Assembly (NCBI GenBank): GCA_030533445.1
Contig: CM060070.1
Coordinates: forward strand, 31,296,001-31,360,000
From: Cyprinodon diabolis
Taxonomy: Eukaryota > Chordata > Actinopteri > Cyprinodontiformes > Cyprinodontidae
Length of the DNA stretch: 64,000 bases
Direction: 5' to 3'
The notes beneath the pieces were generated by a model. It made no database searches. It was given only the letters and a program-made list of their open reading frames with translations, and had not been told where the DNA came from. Of the stretch, positions 11,662 to 20,639 are shown one piece after another. Every line of letters starts with the position of its first letter. The first letter of the stretch is position 1. The position numbers and the translations under genes are program-made.

Positions 11662-12538
11662 TCACTTCTTCACACACTGCTCTGTGTGTCTTGAGCCGCT
11701 TTGAATTTTCTTTAGAAACTCCCCTGCCTCCCCAGGTATTTTGAATGCCAGTGTTTTATTTTCATAAGTCACTAGAAGCGTTGCAGGGTGAGTTACTCCG
11801 TTACGAATGCCCAGTTTACGCAGCTCCTCCCGAATCAGATCGAACTTTTTCCTCAGCTGGTGAAGCCCGGTTGCCAGGTCGGGGTAGAAGCAGACCCGAT
11901 GTTCCTTATAGAAAATGTCGCTCGAACGACGGCTTGCTTTTCTCGGTAGTTGAGAAACTTCATTATCAGGGCTCTTGGTCGTGAAGCTCCATCCGCTTTC
12001 GGTCCTAATCTGTGAGCTCTTTCCAGGCTCACCGAGGGTTGCAGCACCTCATTCCCCAATGTCTCCGGTATCCACTTCTCCAGGAAAGACCATAGATCTG
12101 GGCCCTCGGCTCCTTCTGGCAAATTCACAACTCTCAAATTATTCAGGCGAGACCTTGTTTCAAATTCCATGACTTTGTCCTCCATAAATTTATTTTTAGC
12201 CTGTAAGGAGCTCATGTTAGCTTGTAGATTAGCCATATCGTCTTCCACGGTAGAAATACGGTCCTCCGTTCGTGACATACGTTCATTGTAGTCTTTCATT
12301 TCTTGTTTTACATCTTGTAGTGTCACCATTACTCCATCAAGTTTTGTGGAGAATTTGCTTCTTAATGACTCCAGTACAGCCAGGATTTGATCCGACTTAC
12401 TATGATCGGGTTCACTTTTCCCTTCTGCGCTGCCATGGTTTTATCCTTTTGAGCTTCTCCGAAGAAGTTTTGCTCAAACAGCTTGGTTTGCTTTGATGCC
12501 TCGCTTTTCCCTTTTTGTTGTCTAGTCGAGCTAGGCAT
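11662..12538 (-). pseudogene. LINE-1-like ORF1 protein, frameshifted
   Basis: Start codon at 12536-12538, stop at 11662-11664, length about 290 codons if frames are joined. It shows an N-terminal lysine-rich segment, a coiled coil (VTLQDVKQEMKDYNERM to KNKFMEDKVMEFE), an RRM-like core (SRLNNLRVVNLPEG, ERAHRLGPK, PRALIMKFLNYREKQ) and the C-terminal domain (RKKFDLIREELRKLGI), the order of fish L1 ORF1p, an RNA-binding chaperone for retrotransposition. One-base shifts near 12425 (A-run) and near 11905 break it. No ORF2 follows downstream on this strand, so the copy lost its 3' part, the reverse of usual L1 5' truncation. The L1 5' end appears to lie near 12660, next to the stop codon of the coiled-coil ORF. 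Confidence 0.85.
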
Positions 12539-12669
12539 TATACATCAGATTGTCCCCTTTTTTTCGTAACAATTTTTGTGCTCAGTGGTTATTTTCCCCT
12601 TATTTAAGCAACAAACAGCAGGACAAAGTTCAATGCGTTTCTCACTTGGCCGCCATAACCGGAAGACCG

Positions 12670-13482
12670 TTAATGTTGAATCTTAAAAGGCCACATAGCA
12701 AGCTGAGCTACAATACTGTTCATGCTTGTAAGCTTGTCGGCCTGCTTTCGCAGTTCTTGCTCATGTATCTCCACCAAATGTGCTATTTCCTCGTCCTTTT
12801 TGACTAGTTCATCTTCCAGGAAGAGGAGCTTTCGCACTACCTTATCGAGGGTGTGCTCTAGTGACTCTTTTTCCTGTCGCAGGGCGACGAGCTCACGGCG
12901 TTTGAAAGTGGCAAACCTTATAGAGGTCTGAGGTTCAAAATCCTTAATCTTTTGTAGTAAACCTTTGTTGATATTCTCCAGCTCTGTGATCGACTCTTCA
13001 GCCTCTTTGTAACTATTAGCCACTTTAGTTTGATATGAAAGATCTTTTGTCAACTTCTTAACCTGTTCTTCCAAATTCTTGTTGTTTTTCCTTAACGTTT
13101 TCTCCTGCTTTTTTGAAAGCTTGAACAGAGTTTTCAATATTGTTGGTTCTATCATCTGTTCTTTCATACTTTCCAGCTGATGTTGAAGTTCCTCGTTCTT
13201 CAAGGATAAAGCTTTAACTTTTTCGGTATCTGCAGTTATTTTCTTCATGAAAACCTCCTGGGCATCTTTCTCCAGTTGAAGCTCCTTCATCCTTTTTTCA
13301 TATTTTTTGCTTAACGTCATTTCAGCCTTCATTTGTTTTTCCACATCAGGGTATGAGATTATTTCAGAGAAACTCTTTTCAAGTTGTTCGTTCAGTCCCA
13401 AGAGTTCTTCAATGTTGGTTTTATTCTTTTCACGCATTTGTTTTATTTGAGAGAGATCAACACTCTTACTCCAGCCAAACAT
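12670..13482 (-). CDS. Intronless coiled-coil protein of unknown identity (270 aa)
   Basis: Open frame of 271 codons from ATG at 13480-13482 (MFGWSKSVDLSQIKQMREKN...) to TAA at 12670. I do not recognise the family. After about 15 residues it is almost entirely heptad-like Lys/Glu/Leu sequence to about residue 255, with no membrane segment, signal peptide or enzyme motif, suggesting a structural coiled-coil protein. A longer frame upstream from 13647 runs through a hydrophobic low-complexity stretch and the promoter, so I prefer the 13482 start. About 85-200 bases upstream lie TATA, two CRE-like sites and an RFX X-box. No introns and location inside a transposon nest suggest a retrogene or captured gene. 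An open frame this long amid decayed elements suggests recent arrival or selection. The C-terminus may be cut by the adjoining L1. Confidence 0.55.
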   Translation of the reverse strand: MFGWSKSVDLSQIKQMREKNKTNIEELLGLNEQLEKSFSEIISYPDVEKQMKAEMTLSKKYEKRMKELQLEKDAQEVFMKKITADTEKVKALSLKNEELQHQLESMKEQMIEPTILKTLFKLSKKQEKTLRKNNKNLEEQVKKLTKDLSYQTKVANSYKEAEESITELENINKGLLQKIKDFEPQTSIRFATFKRRELVALRQEKESLEHTLDKVVRKLLFLEDELVKKDEEIAHLVEIHEQELRKQADKLTSMNSIVAQLAMWPFKIQH

Positions 13483-13590
13483 TTTGAGATTTTTCTTGCA
13501 CTTTAAAACCAAAAAACTCTGAAATAAAAAAAAAAAAAACAACCAAACCGATGAGAGGTCCAAGCAGGAATGAACTTGAGATTCTATAGA

Positions 13591-13603
13591 ATCTATATAT
13601 AGG
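13591..13603 (-). promoter_or_regulatory. TATA box of coiled-coil ORF
   Basis: CCTATATATAGAT on the minus strand, about 110 bases before the chosen ATG, downstream of CRE-like and X-box sites in the expected order. Confidence 0.5.
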
Positions 13604-13614
13604 TTCAAAATCCA

Positions 13615-13649
13615 TGACATCACAGGAAAAGTTCTTGATGACATCATCA
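13615..13649 (-). promoter_or_regulatory. Two CRE-like sites
   Basis: TGACATCA occurs at 13615-13622, and the near-palindrome TGATGACATCATCA at 13636-13649. Both differ from the cAMP-response element TGACGTCA by one base. They lie between the TATA box and the X-box. Confidence 0.45.
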
Positions 13650-13668
13650 GTTAGAATTTCAGACTTTG

Positions 13669-13681
13669 GTTGCCCAGCAAC
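13669..13681 (-). promoter_or_regulatory. RFX X-box
   Basis: GTTGCCCAGCAAC fits the RFX consensus GTNRCC(0-3)RGYAAC at every specified position and forms a near-perfect palindrome (GGTTGC CCA GCAACC, 13668-13682). X-boxes mark ciliary and spermatid gene promoters in vertebrates. Confidence 0.55.
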
Positions 13682-13682
13682 C

Positions 13683-14534
13683 AGGCACTGTAACACCTGA
13701 TAACTAAGTAGAACTCAAACAATTTGAGGAAACCGATTGCCTAAATTAATTTAAGTTTATTGGTATGTTTCTTTACATCGTCTTCTTACCAACAAAAAAA
13801 TAGTGTGGGTCAAATAGTTGAGAAAAAGCATTTGGCACAATTTGGCACAACCTGGCACATTGGGAGAGATTTGGAGACACTGGTGACAACAAAAGTTCAA
13901 AGCCCCACAGCTCTGAAACTGTTATAGCTAGAGGTCTGAAATTTATGTTTGACATTATGTAGAACAAATGAAATAAAATGAGACATGCCTATTCTCAAGT
14001 ATGTCTTTATTACTTCTGTTCAATAAAAACCTATTATTTTTTAGAATAAAAAAACAGCTTTGAGTCATGTTTGAACTGATGCAGCTTAGGCTGTGTTTTA
14101 CACACTATTTTCATTTATATTTTCAGAAACTAGAAGGTGTTAGCTTTCAAATGATGTATTACACATGTTATGAGGGCTTACAGTTCCTAAGTTATTTGCT
14201 TTTCCATTTGGGTATTCAAAATAGGCAAGCATTACTTTAAATTGGGTGAGAGCTTTAACGTTTCCATCCTCTGGGTGTGAAGAGTGACAGAAATCATATC
14301 ATATTCCTAACACTGATATTTATAAATAATTCTTCAACTTCATATTATGATTACAATAAAAATGTTATCTGAGCTTTTAATGAAGATTTGGGGTTTAGGA
14401 TAAAGTTTTTCTTCCTAAACTTACAGTAAGCTGGGTAAAAAGTTGAATCTAAATATATCTGTAACCTCTGGATGAACCGTGAAGTTGGATGTTCGATAAG
14501 ACTCCACAGCTTATTATCACTATTCAACTATTAA
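13683..14534. other. Cargo DNA without recognised feature
   Basis: AT-rich, only short frames. Contains a short direct repeat GGCACAATTTGGCACAACCTGGCACA-like cluster near 13834-13860. The Gypsy relic begins at its right edge. Confidence 0.5.
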
Positions 14535-14752
14535 CTAACTAAATATTCAGTAATAGAAAAGGATGCGTTGGCTTTAATATTGGCTTTACAGCACTTCCAG
14601 GTGTATATAGACTCTGGAACATACCTGACCGTTTATTCTGATCACAACCCTCTAACATTTCAAAACTCTCTCCAGAACCCGAACCAGCGGCTCATGCGTA
14701 GTGCCCTGTTCCTGCAGCCGTATCACCTTGCATTAAACATATCAAGGGAACA
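14535..14752 (+). pseudogene. Gypsy RNase H fragment, left half
   Basis: The frame reads IEKDALALILALQHFQVYID, then TVYSDHNPLTF and the start of the last RNase H segment, the signature of Ty3/Gypsy reverse transcriptase/RNase H. It is interrupted at 14752 by an L1 insertion with a target duplication. The downstream half resumes at 17413. Upstream RT, gag and protease are absent. Confidence 0.85.
14735..14752 (+). repeat. Left target-site duplication of L1 insertion
   Basis: AAACATATCAAGGGAACA, repeated exactly at 17413-17430 just after the L1 poly(A). The AAA at its left overlaps ambiguously with the poly(A). Confidence 0.9.
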
Positions 14753-14754
14753 AA

Positions 14755-17082
14755 GCTTTCTCCACTTTGCTTAGCCCTTTTCTTAAAGAGATGTACAACG
14801 AGGCCTTCTCTCTTGGCCGGCTCCCTTGTACCCTGTTGGAGGCTACGATTTCATTGCTCCTTAAGAAGGATAAAGATCCTTTACTGTGTAGCAGCTATAG
14901 GCCCATTTCCTTGCTGAACGTGGATTTTAAAATCCTAACTAAAGTGTTGGCAATAAGCTTACAGCAGATACTACCCTCAATTATCGATCTAGATCAGACG
15001 GGCTTCATGCCCGGGAGGCAGTCCTCATGCAACACCAGGAGACTTCTCAATATTATCACTTCTCCTAATGCTATAGTCCCTGAAGTCATTGTGTCCCTCG
15101 ACGCCGAGAAGGCCTTCGACAGGTTTGAATGGAGCTTTTTGTACAAGGTATTGACAAAATTTGGATTAGGCAAGACCTTTGTTGATTGGGTAACACTTCT
15201 CTACTCTTCACCAAAACCTTCAGTACGGACTAATGATGCTCTCTCTTCCCCCTTTCCTTTAAGCCGTGGTACCAGACAGGGCTGTCCCCTGTCTCCGCTC
15301 CTATTTATTTTAGTGATCGAACCCCCAGCCCTCTGGCTGCGTGCAGAGGCCTCCTTTAAGGGCATAACAAGATTTGATATAGTCAATAAAGTCTCGCTAT
15401 ACGCAGATGACCTTTTGCTGTATGTTTCGGATCCTATTTCTTCTTTTCCCGCTATCCTAAACATTCTTAATGAATTTGGCACCATATCTGGCTACAAACT
15501 TAATTACCAAAAAAGCAAACTTTTGCCCATTAATGATGCCGCTAAAAAGCTCCCTCCCTCAACAGTACCGTTCCGTTGGTCTAATAATGGTTTTCGATAC
15601 TTGGGTATTCAAGTTGTGCTATCGCTTTCTGACCTATATAGAGTAAACCTTACTCCTTTGATGGAGAGGATAGAAGCTGATTTTGCTTGCTGGTCAACGT
15701 TACCTATCTCGCTCGCTGGCCGAATAAGCTTAGTGAAGATGGTGGTTCTCCCCAAATTTCTTTATATGTTTCAACATCTTCCACAAAATAAGTCATTTTT
15801 TGTAAAATTGGACACAATGATTTCAAATTTTTTATGGGCTGGGAAGCCTGCGAGAATTCGCCGATCGGTTTTACAATCTCCCAAGGAGAAGGGATGATTT
15901 GCCCTCCCGGTTTTTAGATATTATTATTGGGCTGCTAATGCACAGAAATTGCTGTTTTGGATGAAGGAGGAAGACCCTTTGCCAGTCCGGGTACAGTTGG
16001 AGAAGAAGTGCTGTCCATTCTCACTTCGTTCAGTCTTGTGCTCACAACTTCCTCTACAACGTTTAACTACTTGCCCTGTTGCATCCACTTCTTTGAAAAT
16101 ATGGAACCAGTTTAGGAAACAGTTTGGCCTCTCAAATCCATCCGCCCTGACATCAGTGTTTAAAAACTGTATGTTTGAACCGTCCCAAGATTTAGCATAT
16201 AAAATCTGGCATGATAGTGGTATCAAGTCAATAGTAGATCTCTATTCTGAAAACATTTTCTCTTCTTTCGAACAGTTGTCTGTCAAATACCATCTTCCAA
16301 AACACAACTTTTTTCGTTTTTTCCAAGTTTGTGACTATGTTAAGAAGTTGTTCCCTTACTTTCCGAATCGCCCTCCAGAAACCTTATTAGACTCTCTTCT
16401 CTTAATTGATCCCAATTTTAGAGGATGTATTTCGATACTCTATAAGCTTATTTGGTCAGAAACCTCAACACCCGCAAACGCAGTTAAAACAGCCTGGGAG
16501 GAGAGTCTTAACATTGTATTCACAGAACAACAATGGACATCTGCACTGGCTTTAATTTATTCATCTTCCATCTGTGCCCGCCATAGATTAATTCAATGCA
16601 AAGTTGTTTACAGGGCTCACTATACCAATTCACGACTAGCAAAAATTTATTCTTCAGTAAATGATGCCTGTGGCAGATGTAAACTCTCGCCTGCCAATCA
16701 CTCACACATGTTTTGGTCATGTCCCAAGTTGAATATATTCTGGACAGGGATTTTTAAATCACTGTCTGAAGCATATGGTTCTCTGGTTGTCCCTAATCCA
16801 ATGTCTGCAATCTTTGGCATCCCCCCTACTTCTAACTTGCCTAAAGGAATGAAGCGGGCTATAGCATTTACCACCCTTCTAGCTCGTAGGTTGATCTTAC
16901 TCAACTGGAAAGATTCTCACCCCCCTTCACATGCCCGCTGGATTCGAGAGGTGCTTTACAACCTCAAAGTAGAGAAATTGAGGTTTTCTCTTAGAGGCTC
17001 CGTCAAGAAATTTCAGGCTACATGGGACCCTTTACTTAGATATTTTGATTCTTTGAATCTTCTTGACCCTGAGGATACTTGA
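14755..17082 (+). pseudogene. L1 ORF2 (reverse transcriptase and C-terminal domain), one in-frame stop
   Basis: A single frame runs from the 5' truncation to TGA at 17080-17082 with only one internal stop, TGA at 15895-15897, where relatives have a glycine-rich KEKGG motif. RT motifs in order are YRPISLLNVDFKILTKVLA, DQTGFMPGR, SLDAEKAFDRFEW, RGTRQGCPLSPLLF and the catalytic YADDLLLY (near 15400). The C-terminal part holds a Cys/His cluster (CGRCKLSPANHSHMFWSC, near 16665-16720). The endonuclease domain is missing through 5' truncation. One stop in 775 codons means the insertion is young. It has no host function. Confidence 0.92.
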
Positions 17083-17129
17083 ATGTCTAACATGATCTCT
17101 ACTTATTTATCTACATTTACATCCAAATC

Positions 17130-17265
17130 TACCCTTTTTTATTTATTTATTTTTTTTTAATGTATTTATTTTTTTTTTACTTTATTTTATTTTTATTTTT
17201 TATTTATTTATTTTTTTATTTATTTATTTATTTTTTATTTTATTCATTTGTTTATTTATTTATTT
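17130..17265 (+). repeat. TTTA/T-rich microsatellite in L1 3' UTR
   Basis: Repeated TTTATTTATTTT words with long T runs directly after the ORF2 stop region. Confidence 0.8.
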
Positions 17266-17412
17266 TTTGGCCTGTGGGTGGGGTGGGTGGTCAGGGTGGA
17301 TTGGGGGGTTGACAGAACTGTGACATTGAGGTTGTATTGACACTTTGAATTTGTCCCAACTATGTCTGTCTTATGTTCAAAATGTTCAATAAACAAAGTA
17401 AAAAGAAAAAAA

Positions 17413-17770
17413 AAACATATCAAGGGAACAGAAAATGTCATGGCTGATGCCCTGTCCCGTGCCCCTGTTTAAGACCTCTTCTCTCCCCTCTAGTCTCTCT
17501 TCTCTTAGTTTGCTCCCAGGCGCCGGGTTGCCGAGCAGACTGTGACTGGAGAAGGGGATCACTGGGCCGGACTTCTATTTCGTTTACTGACCCACCGTGC
17601 TACGTTATTCCGGGACAGCGCGGTGGTGACCCCATGTCCCGGGGCGATCATGGCCATAAAGGTACAGCCAAATTGGACCCGGGCTTCTCTGGAAGGTACC
17701 GCTGTGGGGCCCTTTTCTTCTGGGGGGGAGTATGACGGCCAAGTCCGCCTTTATTGTGGAGAGACTTCCA
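17413..17770 (+). pseudogene. Gypsy RNase H end, untranslated tail, PPT and LTR start
   Basis: After the duplicated target site the frame gives HIKGTENVMADALSRAPV and a stop, the end of Gypsy RNase H, but it is shifted relative to the left half, so the element was already damaged. A G-rich polypurine tract (17721-17730) follows, then about 40 bases of LTR that stop at the left end of hAT copy D2. The integrase region usually found after RNase H is missing, so this is a deleted copy. Confidence 0.7.
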
Positions 17771-19185
17771 CAGGCGGATCTACTGGGGTGGCATAGGGTG
17801 GCAAATGCCACCCTAAATGACAGCTTTGCCACCCCTGCTGCCACCCCAGTTGGAGGTAGGGGTGGCAAGGCTTATAAATTATGGAATTACGACCGCTAAT
17901 TTCCAATGTCGGACTACAGTGAATGCAGCACGAGATGACGCGAGAGCGACTGAGAATGATTTGTTTTGAAAACCGAATGGGGCAAAGCGAGGGAGCCAGG
18001 GGTCATGGGGAGAGGAGACACAGGATGAAACAGGTAAAAACTGATTAACTATCTATAGAGAAATTAAATCATAATGAAAGCACAATGTTGCTAGCATAGC
18101 TGCAATGCTGGTTTACAGATGATAAAAATCAGGTTGCAGAACGTTATTTCTCTAACTATGATGTTAGTTAGGCCTGACGTCTCAGCCTCATAAAGAAATA
18201 TTTGCGGTCAACTATGACAGAAAAGAGACGATCAAGTTTGGTTAAACTCAAATCAAAACGCACAAAGGCATTGGATCTAAATACATTTGTGAAGCGTTTT
18301 GCTGAGCAACATGGGAATCGCCACATTCAGCTGTTATAGTCATGGTAACTTTATGTTATGCTCTCTGCTGAGCCTTTACAGAGCTGCTACATTTTGTTTT
18401 GGCACCTGAGAAAATCTGATATTTCCTTTAATAGAACCGAAAGAGTTAAAAGTAAAGTTAAAAATGTGATACTGGTGTAAATCCTGCTTAATATGAAGCA
18501 GTGTTGTTTCTTTTTTTTTTTTGTATATATAGTATCAACTATCCAGAAATGACCTGTATGAACCTACTCACAACATTTTTTTTACTTTTTCAGACTGGAA
18601 GCAAAATGTATTTTTACGTTGCTTCTTTTCAGATTTGTGGAGATTTTGATGTAACATACAGTACCTGCCTTTTTGTTGATTTGTTGATACAGCAGCTCTA
18701 TCAGGTTACTCAGGAAAAATGGGGTAAATGTGCGTTCAGAGTAAACAATACATGGATGTCCGGTACCTTGTTTGGGTGCCTTGACCCATTTATTTCTAAT
18801 TTGTAGTTCTGCTCACTTTAGTACAGCTCAGTCCATAGATCTCTGATGGGTAACTTTTTCTTTCTATAGTTTCTTCTTGTGCAAATGCTGCAAAGCTGCC
18901 TCTCTGACAGTCAATCTCACACATCTGCGACTCAGCACCTGTGTCTTACCTTAATACCTTTCCTGTGATAATGCCCCTCTAGAAGTAGTGTTATCATTCT
19001 TCTATCTCCTATTAGGTGAGATCACATTGTATGATGTATTTCTAATATGAACTGTTTAACATGAAACACCAAACTGTGATAACTGTGATTAAATTCAGTG
19101 TAAACAAATGCCATATGTTGCCACCCCTCAAAAATTCCTGCCCCCCTCTCGCCACCCCATAAATATTTTTCTAGATCCGCCCCTG
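17771..19185 (+). mobile_element. Internally deleted hAT transposon D2
   Basis: Ends CAGGCGGATC (17771) and GATCCGCCCCTG (19185) are inverted with a two-base offset. Subterminal GGGTGGCA/TGCCACCC words mirror those of D1. It keeps only a C-terminal transposase relic. Its right flank TTGTAGGA pairs with the left flank of D1, while its own left flank GACTTCCA is unpaired. Confidence 0.8.
18187..18339 (+). pseudogene. hAT transposase C-terminal relic in D2
   Basis: A 50-residue frame (LIKKYLRSTMTEKRRSSLV ... ALDLNTFVKRFAEQHGNRH) aligns with the C-terminus in D1 (LIKNHLRTTMADDRLSHLGI ... ALNMDDFVKHFASPHQNLR) and ends at a stop. It shows that D1 and D2 are related but distinct subfamilies in the same orientation. 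Confidence 0.75.
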
Positions 19186-19218
19186 TTGTAGGATATGAAA
19201 ATTTCATGTCATGGTTAT

Positions 19219-19415
19219 TGTGACAAATCCACCTCCTCACCTAAAATAACCTCTCTAACTTTGCGTGCCACACACACATTCCTGTTATTCTGTCCTTGTG
19301 AGGACCAATACACTCGCGCTGAGCCCAGTAGTTCCATTAACTTAAAACACACAAGCTGTTCCTGGTTACCTGCTGGCGTATTGAGGGTGCACACTTGATA
19401 TTTCAGTGGGGTTAG

Positions 19416-19454
<39 letters not shown>

Positions 19455-19888
19455 TGTTTATGCTACGGGGACTGGTCATCTTCAGTCTGGCGGCGTCTTT
19501 GCTGGGTTCAAACCCAGTTTGGTGTAATTGAATAAGTCAATGAATCTGTGTAAAGGAATTAAGTTGTAAAAATTATTTGTTTTTGTATATCAATTGTTTG
19601 TGGAGGTAATATATGGACAAAACTGATTTATGAGAAGAAATCAGAAATAAGAGAGCCCGAGGTGAGGGGCTTAAACTATTTAATGAGGGCTGTGGGAAGG
19701 AGAGCGGCCATTTTTGTTTTCTGTTTCTTTGTTACATTGCTGGTAACAGGAGGGAGGCTGAGGCCCAGAGTATCTTGTATATGTTTAGTTTCTTTTGCAC
19801 CCTGTTTTGAGTTTTTGAGCACAATAAATCACCAACACCGGTAACCCGACTGAGCCTGGATTCTTGGAGGCCAAAGAACCCTGTCACA
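19219..19888 (+). mobile_element. Candidate solo LTR within hAT B
   Basis: The block starts TGTGACA and ends TGTCACA (inverted termini), with AATAAA near 19825 about 60 bases before the end, an LTR-like layout. No clear 4-6 bp duplication flanks these exact ends (GTGAC recurs right after the end), so the call is tentative. Confidence 0.4.
19417..19451 (+). repeat. (TG)n microsatellite
   Basis: Seventeen uninterrupted TG units. Confidence 0.98.
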
Positions 19889-20639
19889 GTGACCAAAATC
19901 ATTACTGTGACTGTTATTATATAGTAAATTAAATCATTACTGTTAAATTGTATTTCATTTCCAATTGTTTATTTGAATTCTTAGTTGGAGACATACACTA
20001 GGCTATATCAGCCCCACCAAAAATATTTTTCACCAGCCGCCACTGGGCCACACCTGTAGCCACTGTACTATTTACTTCTATCTAATACAGACAGTGGCAG
20101 AAGTAATCTCATCTCATCTAATTTTCATATATGAACAATTACTTGATAGCAAAAACACTGTGGTTAATTATGCACACCAGTATACTAACATTAAAGTTGA
20201 TAAATACAGAATTCATGCTCTTTTCAGAACTAGATTTTGTTTTTTATGGGGTAAAGAAGAAATGATGCATCACTGCAAGTCATCCAGGAGCCTTCGGTGA
20301 AATCAAAGATAAGTAACTATTTTAATAAAAACTTAATAATCAATTTATGTAGATAATTTAGTACTTGTAAATATCTATTTTATGAAGAATGATTACTGAT
20401 AAAAGTTTAATTTTATCCACTATACCTTTTGACTAGAAAGCTCAGATGTTTAGATATATGGGTGTGGGAATGTATAGTTTGTCTTTATTTTGAAAATATG
20501 GATGTTTTGCTCATTAATTTTCCTGTTGGAACAGTGTAGATTGACCGTGAGGTTCTGGCACCGATCCACTTTCGGCCACCCCTGGTTATTGCCTGGCCAC
20601 CCTTATAAAAATTTTCTGGCTACGCCTGTGTTACTAAAT

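Larger units (their letters stand above)
14753..17412 (+). mobile_element. 5'-truncated L1 LINE inserted in Gypsy RNase H
   Basis: About 2.66 kb bounded by an 18-bp target duplication, ending in AATAAA-containing 3' sequence (about 17388) and a poly(A). It carries the 3' two-thirds of ORF2 and a T-rich 3' UTR with TTTA repeats (17130-17265). The insertion split the Gypsy RNase H frame between its two halves. Confidence 0.92.
9835..19185. mobile_element. Compound hAT macrotransposon (C): two hAT copies plus 6.5-kb cargo
   Basis: The left end of hAT copy D1 (CAGTGGCGGAGC, 9835) and the right end of hAT copy D2 (GATCCGCCCCTG, 19185) are flanked by the same 8-mer, TTGTAGGA (9827-9834 and 19186-19193). 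Inner flanks do not pair: D1 is followed by CATACATT, D2 is preceded by GACTTCCA. The simplest reading is that transposase used the outermost ends and moved D1, cargo and D2 as one 9.35-kb unit. Cargo is 11304-17770. Confidence 0.7.
9360..20045. mobile_element. Second hAT-like element (B) nested in A
   Basis: Ends are CAGTGGCGGCCGG at 9360 and CAGCCGCCACTG at 20045, imperfect terminal inverted repeats. The 8-mer GGCCACAC flanks it exactly at 9352-9359 and 20046-20053. Removing it restores continuous sequence of element A. Its own sequence is 9360-9834 and 19186-20045; the middle is the compound element C. A possible solo LTR (19219-19888) and a TG microsatellite lie in its right arm. Confidence 0.8.
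9293..20630. mobile_element. Outermost hAT-like element (A), split by nested insertions
   Basis: Left end CAGGGGTAGAGC at 9293 and right end GGCTACGCCTG near 20628 are roughly inverted. Subterminal GGGGTGGCC/GGCCACCC words occur on both sides. Flanks CTACTAAA (9285-9292) and TTACTAAA (20631-20638) match at 7 of 8 bases, fitting a hAT 8-bp target duplication. Only 9293-9359 and 20054-20630 belong to this element; the rest is element B and its contents. No transposase coding remains visible. Confidence 0.6.

Noticed and set aside
13519..13545. Strong-looking splice acceptor (poly-pyrimidine tract then TTTCAG, minus strand) before the coiled-coil ORF
   Set aside because: Only about 75 bases separate it from the TATA box, leaving little room for a first exon and intron; kept only as a possibility.
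13483..13647. 55-codon N-terminal extension of the coiled-coil ORF
   Set aside because: It would be translated from the TATA/CRE promoter and a poly-T tract and lacks coding character; the ATG at 13482 is a better start.
9293..20638. The nested region as an assembly artefact
   Set aside because: Two exact and one near-exact 8-bp duplications at nested positions, and restored continuity of each outer element, are hard to obtain from misassembly.
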